Shown: positions 9,339-17,309, counted from the first letter of the stretch. The stretch is DNA of 36,116 bases from an uncultured SAR116 cluster alpha proteobacterium (GCA_902523435.1 CABYZM010000014.1:1-36116); one strand, 5' to 3'. Made by a program: numbers and translations. The notes: generated by a model from the sequence alone, not told the origin.

Positions 9339-9661
9339 TGATGTCTTTGTTTGGATTGAAGGTACGCTAGGTAAATGCAAAGCTAAATTTAAGGTTTAAA
9401 AGTATTAAGCTGAGCAGAAAGCGTCCAGACCTAATCGTCATGATATGCGACCTGTTCTTTGTTTGTGTAGGTGGTCACTATCAATAATCTTCCTGACAGT
9501 TAATGATTTCAGTGAGGGCTTAACAGGACGAAGGACGGAGGTCAAATTGTCGCGGAAACATCATGCCATGCAGAAAATAGATGAAAATCAGAAGCCTCTC
9601 AGTTAATCTGGCATCATTTGCAATTCATTATCAGATAGAAAGCAAAATTAGCGGGGACAAA
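9339..9661. other. 323-base intergenic region, no gene seen
   Basis: This spacer separates the hydroxyacid dehydrogenase from the cytochrome c gene. It holds no tRNA-like fold, no strong terminator and no convincing reading frame; a frame open from 9581 only extends the cytochrome with non-signal-like sequence. It presumably carries the cytochrome c promoter, but I could not assign -35/-10 elements. Confidence 0.5.
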
Positions 9662-10042
9662 ATGAGAAAATTAGCTGTGATTATAGGTACAACTGCCTTT
9701 TTTGCCTTATCCAGTACCCAGGTTTTCGCCGCAGGCGACGTCGCGGCAGGCGAGAAAGTATTTAAAAAATGTAAGGCCTGCCATGTTGTAAACAAAGAGC
9801 AGAACCGGACAGGCCCTCATCTTGTCAATCTCTTTGGCAGGGCGGCCGGCTCTTTAGAAGGTTATAAAAAATATTCAAAGGCGATGAAGAGCAGTGGTAT
9901 TGTCTGGGATGAAGAAACACTTGATGCTTATTTAAAGGCTCCCAAAAAATATGTTAAAGGCACACGCATGGCGTTCGCCGGGTTGAAGAAAGATGCAGAC
10001 CGCGCCAACGTCATTGCGTATATGAAAACGTTTTCAAAGTAA
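9662..10042 (+). CDS. Periplasmic class I cytochrome c (c2-like)
   Basis: A 126-residue monohaem cytochrome c. The start (MRKLAVIIG) is a signal peptide with likely cleavage after VFA (residue 23), giving a mature protein of about 103 residues beginning AGDVAAG. Haem attaches at C37 and C40, with axial H41 (CKACH). The sixth ligand is probably M103 in GTRMAFAGL, a typical class I arrangement. It should be a soluble periplasmic electron carrier. I chose the ATG at 9662, behind GGGGAC, because it gives a proper signal sequence. The next gene, an FMN hydroxyacid dehydrogenase, begins 26 bases after the stop, suggesting one transcript and an electron donor-acceptor pair. Confidence 0.92.
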   Translation: MRKLAVIIGTTAFFALSSTQVFAAGDVAAGEKVFKKCKACHVVNKEQNRTGPHLVNLFGRAAGSLEGYKKYSKAMKSSGIVWDEETLDAYLKAPKKYVKGTRMAFAGLKKDADRANVIAYMKTFSK

Positions 10043-10068
10043 GCATAGAGGCAACACAGGGATCGGTC

Positions 10069-11223
10069 ATGTCCGCTTTGCAGAAATATCCCCGCATCAG
10101 TGATATGGTGATGCCTGCAGCGCGGCGCTTGCCTGCCTTTGTTCATGCTTATCTTGCTGCAGGGACCGGCCAGGGCCAGGCTATGGCGCGCAATGAAGCT
10201 GCTTATGCAGATATTCATTTGATGCCGAGGTTTTTGCGGGGGCGGGTGACACCGGATACACATTGCTCTGTTTTTGGAAAAACCTATTCCGCTCCATTTG
10301 GTGTATCTCCTATTGGGTTACAGTCCCTTATCTGGCCGGGCGCTGAAAAAATTCTGTGCCGTGCAGCTGCTGAGGCAGGAATTCCCTATACCCTAAGTAC
10401 GGTTGCTGGTGAGGATGTTGAGACGATTGGTCCGATCAGTGACGGGCATGGCTGGTTCCAGCTTTATGCGCCAAATGATCATGGAGTTATGCGTGACCTT
10501 CTGGCAAGGGCAAAAAAGGCTGGCTTTACAACGCTAGTGCTAACTGCTGATGTCCCCGGTCCCAGCCGTCGTGAGGATATGCGGCTTGCAGGAGCTCCTA
10601 TTGGGTCACGCAACCCCATGTCCATAACACCTCGTGTTTTCTGGCAGTGTATTACACATCCGGCTTGGTCCTTTGCTGTTTTAGCAAATGGCGGAAAATT
10701 CAGATTCAAAAACCTTGAACCCTATAGTTCTGCATCTGCTCTGGCGAATATTACAGATTATATTGGTAGCCAGCTGAACGGGTCCTTGACTTGGGATTAT
10801 CTGGACGAGATCAGGAAAGTTTGGAAAGGGCCTATGGTGTTGAAAGGTCTTCTTCATGATGAGGATATTGATCGCGCCGTGGGCGCGGGAATGGATGGGC
10901 TGGTCCTATCAAATCATGGTGGCCGCCAGCTTGATGCGATACCGCCATCCATACATCGTTTGGCGGATATAAGAGCCAGATTAGGTGACGATTACACGCT
11001 GATGGTCGATTCAGGGGTGCGGTCTGGCCTCGATATTGCACGTGCAATCGCCTGCGGGGCTGATTTTGTGCTTCTTGGGCGTGCATTCATGTTTGGTGTT
11101 GCTGCTCTGGGAAGTCAGGGCGGTAACCATGTCGTCTCTGTTTTGAGAGATGAGCTAGAAAATACAATGGTTCAATTAGGAATTGAGAACCTTACAGAGT
11201 TGCGAAAAGTCCAGAGTAGGTGA
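10069..11223 (+). CDS. FMN-dependent alpha-hydroxyacid dehydrogenase (L-lactate dehydrogenase/glycolate oxidase family)
   Basis: A 384-residue TIM-barrel flavoprotein that oxidises an L-2-hydroxyacid to the 2-oxo acid. Visible family features are the N-terminal AYADIHLMPR block, WFQLY with the active-site tyrosine Y133, VLTADVPGPSRRED, VLKG with K259, and the signature SNHGGRQLD, where H283 is the catalytic base and R286 binds substrate. FMN phosphate-binding sequence follows (VDSGVRSGLDIARA, LLGRAFMFG). L-lactate is the most likely substrate, with glycolate or mandelate as alternatives. It starts 26 bases after the cytochrome c gene, with an AGGGAT ribosome site, so the cytochrome may take its electrons directly or through quinone. 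It converges on a TPR gene. Confidence 0.9.
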   Translation: MSALQKYPRISDMVMPAARRLPAFVHAYLAAGTGQGQAMARNEAAYADIHLMPRFLRGRVTPDTHCSVFGKTYSAPFGVSPIGLQSLIWPGAEKILCRAAAEAGIPYTLSTVAGEDVETIGPISDGHGWFQLYAPNDHGVMRDLLARAKKAGFTTLVLTADVPGPSRREDMRLAGAPIGSRNPMSITPRVFWQCITHPAWSFAVLANGGKFRFKNLEPYSSASALANITDYIGSQLNGSLTWDYLDEIRKVWKGPMVLKGLLHDEDIDRAVGAGMDGLVLSNHGGRQLDAIPPSIHRLADIRARLGDDYTLMVDSGVRSGLDIARAIACGADFVLLGRAFMFGVAALGSQGGNHVVSVLRDELENTMVQLGIENLTELRKVQSR

Positions 11224-11267
11224 ATATCAATTTGATATCACTGATGTTTCATCCACTTATCGATCTT

Positions 11268-11750
11268 TCAAGAACTAGTTGCTTTATATTTTTTAATCGC
11301 CGACCTCAATAAGTCTCTATCTTTACAATTGTAAGAACATAATTTTTCAAGTCGTGAGAGAAGTTCTTCCGCTTTTGCTGGCTGATTTAAGCTCAAGTAC
11401 ATCTCCCCCATATACTCCATTGCCCGAGTGTGTTTTGGGTTTATTGATAAGGCTTTAGTGTATGCAGTTTTAGCAGTTTTAAAATCGCCAGATTTGCGAG
11501 CAGAAAACCCTAATAAATTCCATGCATCTGCGTGATTAGGTTTTTCAGCTAAAATTTTATTAAGTTCAACTATAGCTTTTTTGTATTCCTTGCGGTTAAT
11601 CGCTGATTCAGCTGCTTTTAGTTCAATGTTTTCTGATGTCACGGAATAACTTGAATTATTTCCAGAGTCACTGGAACTGCTTCCCGCAGAAAACCCTTGG
11701 GTGGGAATGATTAAGATTAGAAAAATGGTAAAAATAAGTGGGCGCCTCAT
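11268..11750 (-). CDS. Exported TPR-repeat protein
   Basis: A 160-residue protein of unknown specific role. It begins with a signal peptide (MRRPLIFTIFLILIIPTQGFSA), then a Ser/Gly/Asn-rich linker. Two to three tetratricopeptide repeats follow at about residues 40-140, with the clearest being HADAWNLLGFSARKSGDFKTA followed by the NPKHTRAMEYMGEMYLSL unit. A C-terminal helical segment carries two cysteines (CSYNC). TPR folds mediate protein-protein contacts, so it is probably a periplasmic adaptor. I chose the ATG at 11750 because GGAGAG precedes it and it gives a clean signal peptide. It lies 40 bases downstream of ispZ on the same strand and may be co-transcribed. It is more A+T-rich than its neighbours. 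Confidence 0.82.
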   Translation of the reverse strand: MRRPLIFTIFLILIIPTQGFSAGSSSSDSGNNSSYSVTSENIELKAAESAINRKEYKKAIVELNKILAEKPNHADAWNLLGFSARKSGDFKTAKTAYTKALSINPKHTRAMEYMGEMYLSLNQPAKAEELLSRLEKLCSYNCKDRDLLRSAIKKYKATSS

Positions 11751-11790
11751 GGAACTCTCCAAAAAATATTCTCTTCGACGAATTGTTACG

Positions 11791-12345
11791 TCATATGTTC
11801 TGTTCTGGTTCAATGCGTCCACGCAAAGTAGCGGGGAGTTGTGCTAGCATAAACAAGCCTGTTGCTGGAGCGACAAACAACACTTTGAAAGTGACCCAGC
11901 CGTCATCATCCAGGGTCCGCCAAGCGATTTCATTTGCAATTACAAGGCCCAAAAAAAACAGCCCCCATCTGAAAGAAAGAAGTCGCCACGTGTCTTCCCT
12001 TAATGAAAATTGCGCGCCAAAAAACAATTTCATAACGGCTTTTCCACGCAGCCAGCCACCAAGAAGCAGAGACGAAAACATCGCATTGAACAAGGTAGGC
12101 TGAATCTTTATAAACAAGCTGTCTTCTGTAACCAGCGCAGCAAAGGCAAATACAGCTGAGACCACAACAGAAAAGACAGCAAAATTTGCCCATCTATGTT
12201 CGACTATACGGTTATAAAAGACAACGCCAGCAGCAAGGCAAACGGCCGCCAAAGCGCCAATAAATATGTCTGCTAGCGCATTACCGATAAATAACCCAGC
12301 AAGTGGCAGGATTTCACCGGCCATTGACACTAGACGCATTTTCAT
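11791..12345 (-). CDS. ispZ: Inner membrane septation-protein family (IspZ/YciB)
   Basis: A 184-residue polytopic membrane protein of the IspZ/YciB family, linked in enterobacteria and Shigella to cell envelope and septum integrity. Five hydrophobic segments are visible. The family core includes FIKIQPTLFNAMFSSLLLGG, then a conserved W in the EDTWRLLSFRWGLFF region, a NEIAWRTLDDDGWVTFKV block, and a final hydrophobic segment ending LAQLPATL. Length matches the family (about 180). Its ATG overlaps the stop of the flavodoxin-like gene as TGATG, so translation is probably coupled. The molecular function remains poorly defined even in the named homologues. Confidence 0.88.
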   Translation of the reverse strand: MKMRLVSMAGEILPLAGLFIGNALADIFIGALAAVCLAAGVVFYNRIVEHRWANFAVFSVVVSAVFAFAALVTEDSLFIKIQPTLFNAMFSSLLLGGWLRGKAVMKLFFGAQFSLREDTWRLLSFRWGLFFLGLVIANEIAWRTLDDDGWVTFKVLFVAPATGLFMLAQLPATLRGRIEPEQNI

Positions 12346-12803
12346 CAGAAGAGCCCAGTTTCTAGGCCAGCAGAAAAGGCTCCACCTAGTTCTGCCACGT
12401 CCTCTTCAAATTGCTGTGTGTAATCACCCCTTAATATTAGGGGCGGTCGGATAAGCCGCCAACTCAGCCCGGCTGCAATCTGGCTTATTGCTCTGCTGGT
12501 GGCTGTGCCATCAAGCCCAGCACGTATATAGACCGCTGCTGGCAGTCCATCTGTGTTGCCCATCCATTCATTATAACATCTGTCAAATAGATCTTTGGTC
12601 AAGCCGGCCATATAGCCGATATTCTCTGTGGTTGCCAATAACAGCCCATCGCAGGTCAAAACATCCTCGCTGACCACATCAACTGAAGATTTGTGAAAGA
12701 TTATCAGGTCATCAGTAATGTCATCTATTGCTGCCATGCAGCTATTGGCGAGTTTGGCAGTGTTTTCTGATGGTGTATGAGAGACAAATAACAGCGTTTT
12801 CAG
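12345..12803 (-). CDS. Flavodoxin/FMN reductase-like protein, apparent CTG start
   Basis: A 152-residue flavodoxin-fold protein. The FMN phosphate-binding loop is seen at the very N-terminus (LLFVSHTPSENTAKLA), followed by a central LLLATTENIGYMAGLTKDLFDR segment typical of flavodoxin-like NADPH-dependent FMN reductases. The only in-frame ATG (12737) would cut away the first strand and FMN loop. Upstream there is no ATG, GTG or TTG before the in-frame TAA at 12836-12834. A CTG at 12803-12801 lies 6 bases after AGGAG and is the best start. Its stop overlaps the ispZ ATG. It diverges from the pterin dehydratase gene. The redox partner is unknown. Confidence 0.75.
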   Translation of the reverse strand: MKTLLFVSHTPSENTAKLANSCMAAIDDITDDLIIFHKSSVDVVSEDVLTCDGLLLATTENIGYMAGLTKDLFDRCYNEWMGNTDGLPAAVYIRAGLDGTATSRAISQIAAGLSWRLIRPPLILRGDYTQQFEEDVAELGGAFSAGLETGLF

Positions 12804-12877
12804 TTGTATCTCCTGTCTGTACAGTCCGCTCGTTTATCTCTACCTTGTACGATGAAAAAGCAAAAGGAGACCTTAAA

Positions 12878-13177
12878 ATGCAGACTATTGATGAGGCAAG
12901 GATTGATGAGTTCATTGCTGCGCACCCGCACTGGAAAGCAGACCGCAATAAGGTTGCATTAACTGCTGAATTTAAACTGCCTGGCTTTGCAGCAGCAATG
13001 GGCTTCATTATGGAAATTGCTGTTCATGCTGACAAAATGAATCACCATCCTGAATGGTCAAATGTATACAACCGGGTAACCATTACCCTAACCACACATG
13101 ATGCTGGCGGACTGACAGAGCTTGATTTACAACTGGCTGAAAAAATTAATCTCATTTCTGCCAGAGTAGGGGCTTGA
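12878..13177 (+). CDS. phhB: Pterin-4a-carbinolamine dehydratase
   Basis: A 99-residue single-domain enzyme that dehydrates 4a-hydroxytetrahydrobiopterin during pterin cofactor recycling; in some bacteria it serves phenylalanine hydroxylase or molybdopterin-related chemistry. The active-site block is clear: HADKMNHHPEW followed by SNVYNRVTITLTTHDAGGLT, which carries the catalytic histidines. The start at 12878 follows AAAGGAGA. No aromatic amino acid hydroxylase is in the window, so the cellular role is open. Its stop overlaps the start of the TauE/SafE permease. Confidence 0.93.
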   Translation: MQTIDEARIDEFIAAHPHWKADRNKVALTAEFKLPGFAAAMGFIMEIAVHADKMNHHPEWSNVYNRVTITLTTHDAGGLTELDLQLAEKINLISARVGA

Positions 13178-13920
13178 TGCCAGATCAGTTTCTGTTCAGT
13201 CTAACGATTGCTGGGATTTATCTTCTTGCTGGAAGTGTAAAAGGTGTGTTTGGGATTGGCTTGCCCACAACCTCAATTACATTGATGACACTGTTTATAG
13301 CGCCGCTTGAGGCAATTGCCATTAACTTGTTACCTATGTTTGTCACAAATGGTTATCAGTTTTACAAAGCTGAAAATCATCGTCGAACTTTAATCACTTA
13401 CTGGCCATTTGCCTTAGTTTTACTGTTTTTCCTTTCTATTTTTTCAGCAGTAACAGCTAAACTTGGTAACAATGTTATTGGTTTATTAATTGCATTCTCC
13501 GTAATAAGCTTTGCGATTACCAATTTATTTATTACGAAACTGTCAATTAAAGCGGAGCATGACCGCATCTGGCAATTTTCTCTTGGAGGTGTCGCAGGAA
13601 TATTAGGTGGACTAACGTCATTATGGGGTGTGCCGATAACAATTTATCTTATTATCAAACAGGTAAAACCTCGCCAGTTTATTGACGCTAGCGGCTTTCT
13701 TATATTCATTGGTTGTATTCCATTAGCAATTGGTTACTCAACGACTGGTCTGCTTAGTCCAGATATTTTATTTCCTGCTCTTGCAGGCACAGCAACAGGT
13801 ATTATTGGTTTTAAAGTTGGAGAGATTTTTCGTCCAATGTTAGCACCAGATTTATTTCAAAAACTGCTATTATGGCTATTTTTATTAATGGGCTTAAGGA
13901 TGCTCTATACGAGCCTATAG
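13177..13920 (+). CDS. TauE/SafE-family membrane permease
   Basis: A 247-residue integral membrane protein of the TauE/SafE (sulfite/organosulfonate exporter) family, often of unknown substrate. It has about seven to eight hydrophobic helices in two halves. The first half carries the family motif GSVKGVFGIGLP, and the second the matching GGVAGILGGLTSLWGVP repeat. The start is the ATG at 13177 in the overlap TGATG with phhB; an in-frame TTG lies one codon earlier. The gene is notably A+T-rich: bases 13321-13380 hold 17 G/C of 60, against 24 of 60 in a phhB stretch (13021-13080). This may mark different ancestry or just membrane-protein codon use. No sulfur gene lies nearby. Confidence 0.85.
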   Translation: MPDQFLFSLTIAGIYLLAGSVKGVFGIGLPTTSITLMTLFIAPLEAIAINLLPMFVTNGYQFYKAENHRRTLITYWPFALVLLFFLSIFSAVTAKLGNNVIGLLIAFSVISFAITNLFITKLSIKAEHDRIWQFSLGGVAGILGGLTSLWGVPITIYLIIKQVKPRQFIDASGFLIFIGCIPLAIGYSTTGLLSPDILFPALAGTATGIIGFKVGEIFRPMLAPDLFQKLLLWLFLLMGLRMLYTSL

Positions 13921-14009
13921 GTTAATACTTGAAAATTAAATTTATAGCTGCTTACAATCTGGTTCAGCAAATTTTGGTATTTTTGCAAACGGATAAATCT
14001 ATTGTAGTA

Positions 14010-14330
14010 TTAAAAAAGATATTCCATAGCCCACAGGCTGGCCATGCCTACCACTATTGTGACTATCACACGCCCAGTCACCACAGTGGCAACCAGGGCG
14101 AGCAGGGCTGCCGGAATACGCATATTATTGAAAAGAGCCACTTCCTCGGTAGGCAGAAACACGCTGTAGATGATTATTGGTGTCAGAACAGCAACGGGCA
14201 CATAATGCATCGCCTGCTCAATTATTGGAGGTAATTTTTCTGGCAATAGACCTGCCAAGGGCAGAAACCGCGTTAGGAAGGTGAAAAGGCCACAGGTAAG
14301 AATAAGGCCCCATAACATCATACTATCCAT
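14010..14330 (-). CDS. azlD: Branched-chain amino acid exporter small subunit AzlD
   Basis: A 106-residue membrane protein of the AzlD family, the small partner of AzlC (in E. coli YgaH with YgaZ exports valine). It has four hydrophobic helices, with the conserved start LWGLILTCGLFTFLTRFLPL and a VPVAVLTPIIIYSVFL segment. The ATG at 14330 overlaps the azlC stop as TGATG, supporting coupled synthesis of the two subunits. A longer frame exists, but only this start gives a helix at the N-terminus. It converges on the TauE-family gene across an 89-base spacer with no clear terminator. Confidence 0.88.
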   Translation of the reverse strand: MDSMMLWGLILTCGLFTFLTRFLPLAGLLPEKLPPIIEQAMHYVPVAVLTPIIIYSVFLPTEEVALFNNMRIPAALLALVATVVTGRVIVTIVVGMASLWAMEYLF

Positions 14331-15052
14331 CAACCTGCCCGTCCTTTCTCCTTTAACTTCTCTGCAATGAGACCACCTGCAATGCCGCTGAGGGCTGCCA
14401 GTATCAGCCATAAATTCCAGGGCAGTTCATAGGTGAGGAACACAGTCGCTGTGGCACAGCCAGCCGCGATAAGTTCAGATTGCCGCTTTATAATAGGTGT
14501 GATGATGGCAATGAACGTCAGCGGGATGACAAACCCTAAAGACAGCATGTCAGGCAGATTCTGGCCGATCAATACGCCGATAATCGTTGAGGCTTGCCAA
14601 AACAGATGTAGGGTTAGTCCTGTGCCGAGTAAGTGGAAATGCATATAGCGTGAGGGGGGCTGCTGTGAAAACCGTCTGATGGATACGGCATAGGCCTCAT
14701 CCGTCAATAGATAGGCAAGCAGAACACGCCAATATAGGGGTAATTTATGAAGATAGCTGGCCATGGACAGACCATAGAGAAGATGGCGCAGATTGATCAT
14801 AGTCACAGAGGAAAGGATTATGCCAAAAGGTGTCGTAGCAGCAATCAACTGGGCAAATACAATTTGGCTGGCTCCGCCAAACAGAATTAACGACAAACAG
14901 ATTGTCTGAATGGGGCTAAGGCCGCTTTCTATGCCTAAAATACCAAAGACAAGACCAAAAGGAGCAACGCCAAGCTGTAGCGGCAATTCTTCAAGCACGC
15001 CAGCTATAAACTCCTGTTTCCCTGTTCTGCTCCGTGGAATTCTTGTGTTCAT
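14330..15052 (-). CDS. azlC: Branched-chain amino acid exporter large subunit AzlC
   Basis: A 240-residue polytopic protein of the AzlC/YgaZ family. The signatures are the early LPLQLGVAPFGLVFG segment, the glycine-rich LILFGGASQIVFAQLIA helix, NLRHLLYGLSMA and LLTDEAYAV. With AzlD it should export branched-chain amino acids or analogues, preventing toxic accumulation. The same window carries the ilv biosynthesis genes 17 kb away, an understandable partner in homeostasis but not an operon. The start at 15052 has no strong ribosome site. It diverges from pgk across 92 bases. Confidence 0.9.
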   Translation of the reverse strand: MNTRIPRSRTGKQEFIAGVLEELPLQLGVAPFGLVFGILGIESGLSPIQTICLSLILFGGASQIVFAQLIAATTPFGIILSSVTMINLRHLLYGLSMASYLHKLPLYWRVLLAYLLTDEAYAVSIRRFSQQPPSRYMHFHLLGTGLTLHLFWQASTIIGVLIGQNLPDMLSLGFVIPLTFIAIITPIIKRQSELIAAGCATATVFLTYELPWNLWLILAALSGIAGGLIAEKLKEKGRAG

Positions 15053-15116
15053 TTGTATGGCGTTGCTTTTTGAGCCTCGAAACGGTAGACAGAAGTTTTA
15101 AGCACAAAGGTGTTTT

Positions 15117-15173
15117 ATGACAACAAGAATCCGGGGCGGGTTCAATGGCTATACCAATCACAGGATGTCTTGA
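15117..15173 (+). CDS. Possible 18-codon upstream reading frame overlapping the pgk start
   Basis: An ATG at 15117, preceded by AAAGGTG at good spacing, opens an 18-residue frame (MTTRIRGGFNGYTNHRMS) that ends at TGA 15171-15173. It runs in a different frame from pgk and overlaps the pgk start by 29 bases. It could be a leader that modulates pgk translation, or chance. There is no similarity to a known peptide that I recognise. Confidence 0.25.
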   Translation: MTTRIRGGFNGYTNHRMS

Positions 15174-16320
15174 GCAGCTGGCAGGTAAAACCTGTCTTAT
15201 TCGTGTGGATTTTAATTGTCCTTTGGCTGATGGCAGAGTTGCGGACGGCACTCGGATTGAACGTGTTCTGCCAGGCTTGAAACAGCTTGCTAAGGCTGGA
15301 GCAGGTCTTGTCCTGATCAGTCATCTTGGCCGGCCAAAAGGGGAAGTGATTCCGGAATTTAGTCTTGCCCCGGTCTGTGACTATCTCAGCGAAGCACTCG
15401 GATATGTGGTGCCGTTGGTGCCGCTGGATAATACTGGACAAGGACCTGCGGCAGGTCAGATCGTAATGCTTGAAAATCTTAGGTTCTGGCCTGAAGAAGA
15501 AGCTAATGACGAACAGTTTGCAAAAAAGCTAGCCGGATTGGCTGATGTCTATGTTAATGATGCTTTTTCCTGTGCGCATCGGGCACATGCCTCAACATAT
15601 GCGGTGGCGCAGCAACTGCCTAGTTTTTCCGGACCTGTGATGGCGGCTGAATTGGATGCTCTAAGCGCTGCTTTGGAAAAGCCACAACGACCTGTTGCTG
15701 CGGTTGTTGGTGGGGCGAAGGTGTCAACTAAATTGGCTGTGCTGGAAAATCTTATTGAAAAGGTCGATATCCTGTTTCTGGGTGGTGGCATGGCAAATAC
15801 ATTTCTGGTTGCTAAAGGCGAGGATATGGGCGCCTCTTTGATGGAGCGTGATCTTACAGGAACAGCTGCTGATATCCTATTAAAGGCTAAGCAATCCGGG
15901 TGTCGGATCATGCTGCCTCAAGATGGTCTAGCTGCAACCGCGTTCAGCGCAGACGTTGCTTACAGGGAAATTCCCAATAAGGATATTTTAGCCACAGAAA
16001 TGATGTTGGACATTGGTCCGAAGGCGATTGACAGTTATCAGCAGGCACTGAAAGAGGTGCGCACAGTGTTGTGGAATGGGCCCATGGGCGCATTTGAAGT
16101 CAGTCCGTTCGATACCGCGACGGTGACTTTGGCACAGATGGTAGCTGAAGCAACTGAGGCAGGCCGCATCTTATCTGTGGCGGGAGGTGGTGATACTGTC
16201 GCGGCACTTAACCACGCAGGGGTTGCGGAAAAATTCAGCTATGTCTCGCTAGCCGGTGGAGCGTTTCTTGAATATATAGAAGGAAAGACATTGCCGGGTG
16301 TTGCGGTTCTGTCAGCTTGA
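15145..16320 (+). CDS. pgk: Phosphoglycerate kinase
   Basis: A 391-residue glycolytic and gluconeogenic enzyme that transfers phosphate between 1,3-bisphosphoglycerate and ADP. Family motifs in order are RVDFN at 20-24, SHLGRPKG at 59-66, VNDAFSCAHRAHAS, GGAKVSTKLAVL, LFLGGGMANTFL, WNGPMGAFE and the nucleotide-binding GGGDT at 347-351. The length is normal for a bacterial PGK. The start at 15145 is preceded by GGGGCGGG. It is not beside gap or fba here. The msrA gene follows after 49 bases. A short overlapping upstream frame is noted separately. Confidence 0.97.
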   Translation: MAIPITGCLEQLAGKTCLIRVDFNCPLADGRVADGTRIERVLPGLKQLAKAGAGLVLISHLGRPKGEVIPEFSLAPVCDYLSEALGYVVPLVPLDNTGQGPAAGQIVMLENLRFWPEEEANDEQFAKKLAGLADVYVNDAFSCAHRAHASTYAVAQQLPSFSGPVMAAELDALSAALEKPQRPVAAVVGGAKVSTKLAVLENLIEKVDILFLGGGMANTFLVAKGEDMGASLMERDLTGTAADILLKAKQSGCRIMLPQDGLAATAFSADVAYREIPNKDILATEMMLDIGPKAIDSYQQALKEVRTVLWNGPMGAFEVSPFDTATVTLAQMVAEATEAGRILSVAGGGDTVAALNHAGVAEKFSYVSLAGGAFLEYIEGKTLPGVAVLSA

Positions 16321-16369
16321 CATATCTATATTTGTATAAGAGGGATATCTGCGAAAAGGAATGTAGGCT

Positions 16370-17023
16370 TTGTTTTTTACCAATCCTTTCAAATCACGTC
16401 TGCCGGCCCCAGAAGAAGCCTTAGCTGGACGTTCAACGCCAATTGCTGTACTTCACCCACATGCTGTTAGTGGACAACCTTTGTTGCCGCCTTTTCCAAA
16501 GGGATACAAGCAAATCTATCTAGGGTTAGGCTGCTTTTGGGGCGCAGAGCGCTTGTTCTGGCAAATGGATGGTGTCTGGACTACTGCGGTAGGCTATATG
16601 GGCGGCTTGACTAAAAATCCAACCTATGAGGAGGTGTGTTCAGGGCAGACAGGTCATACTGAAGCTGTGCTTGTAGTCTACGACCCAGCTGTTGTCAGCC
16701 TAACGCAGATATTGACTGTGTTCTGGCAGTCCCATGATCCGACCCAAGGCAACCGTCAAGGTAATGATATAGGCACTCAGTACCGCTCGGCTATCTACAC
16801 TGTTGATGACAACAGCCTTGATGCTGCGCGTGAGAGCTGTAAGAGATATGGTCTTGCTTTAAACCGGTCCGGTTTTGGACCCATCACTACTGAGATAGGA
16901 CAAGCTGGTGATTTCTTTTATGCAGAGGATTATCATCAGCAATATCTGTATAAAGTCCCAAACGGATATTGTGGGCTTGCCGGCTGTAATGTGCGGTTTC
17001 CAGATGTAGCCGACCTAACCTAA
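16370..17023 (+). CDS. msrA: Peptide methionine sulfoxide reductase A
   Basis: A 217-residue enzyme that reduces methionine-S-sulfoxide in proteins using thioredoxin. The catalytic cysteine is C55 in GCFWGAE, with further motifs [14 protein letters not shown] and [13 protein letters not shown]. Two resolving cysteines lie near the end (C201 and C206 in GYCGLAGC). The architecture is the longer E. coli type, with about 50 residues before the catalytic motif, including LAGRSTP. The start is TTG at 16370, with AAAAGGA upstream; no in-frame ATG precedes the core, so TTG is well supported. Confidence 0.94.
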   Translation: MFFTNPFKSRLPAPEEALAGRSTPIAVLHPHAVSGQPLLPPFPKGYKQIYLGLGCFWGAERLFWQMDGVWTTAVGYMGGLTKNPTYEEVCSGQTGHTEAVLVVYDPAVVSLTQILTVFWQSHDPTQGNRQGNDIGTQYRSAIYTVDDNSLDAARESCKRYGLALNRSGFGPITTEIGQAGDFFYAEDYHQQYLYKVPNGYCGLAGCNVRFPDVADLT

Positions 17024-17050
17024 GGCCGAACAGTTGAAGTAGATAAGCAC

Positions 17051-17079
17051 TTGATCTTTCAGCTCTGACTGTCTATTGT
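17051..17079 (+). promoter_or_regulatory. Predicted sigma-70-type promoter for rpmJ
   Basis: TTGATC (17051-17056) and TATTGT (17074-17079) are separated by exactly 17 bases and lie about 55 bases before the rpmJ ATG. The pattern is close to the housekeeping consensus. Confidence 0.45.
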
Positions 17080-17134
17080 ACGGCACGTTTTGAGATTGGT
17101 GGAACAAGCCGAGACAAACGATAGGAATAGAGAA

Positions 17135-17260
17135 ATGAAAGTTGCAAGCTCATTAAAGACCTTGAAGGCGCGCGATCGCAACTGCCAAGTTGTGCGCCGC
17201 CGCGGTCGTTTATACGTCATTAACAAAAAGAACCCGCGTTTTAAGGCACGCCAAGGCTAA
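17135..17260 (+). CDS. rpmJ: 50S ribosomal protein L36
   Basis: A 41-residue basic protein of the large ribosomal subunit ([20 protein letters not shown], then [20 protein letters not shown] and a final G). It matches the alphaproteobacterial form of L36, with KARDRN, RRRGR and the FKARQG end. It has only one cysteine, so the zinc ribbon (three Cys plus His) of the zinc-binding form is lost. It is a monocistronic gene away from the ribosomal protein operons, with a plausible promoter and an intrinsic terminator of its own. Confidence 0.93.
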   Translation: MKVASSLKTLKARDRNCQVVRRRGRLYVINKKNPRFKARQG

Positions 17261-17309
17261 CCACAAAAAGCGCCTGATTATTTGGGTTCACATGATGAAA
17301 ATAGAGAGA

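Noticed and set aside
9609-9622. TGGCATCATTTGCA, resembling a sigma-54 promoter before the cytochrome c gene
   Set aside because: GG and GC are 10 bases apart instead of the required 12, so the site should not work.
9581-9661. Upstream in-frame start for cytochrome c
   Set aside because: It would put 27 polar residues before a normal signal peptide, and the ATG at 9662 has a good ribosome site.
11224-11238. Palindrome ATATCAA-T-TTGATAT right after the hydroxyacid dehydrogenase stop
   Set aside because: A+T-rich with no T-run, so not a terminator; 3' of a convergent pair is an unlikely operator position. Possibly chance.
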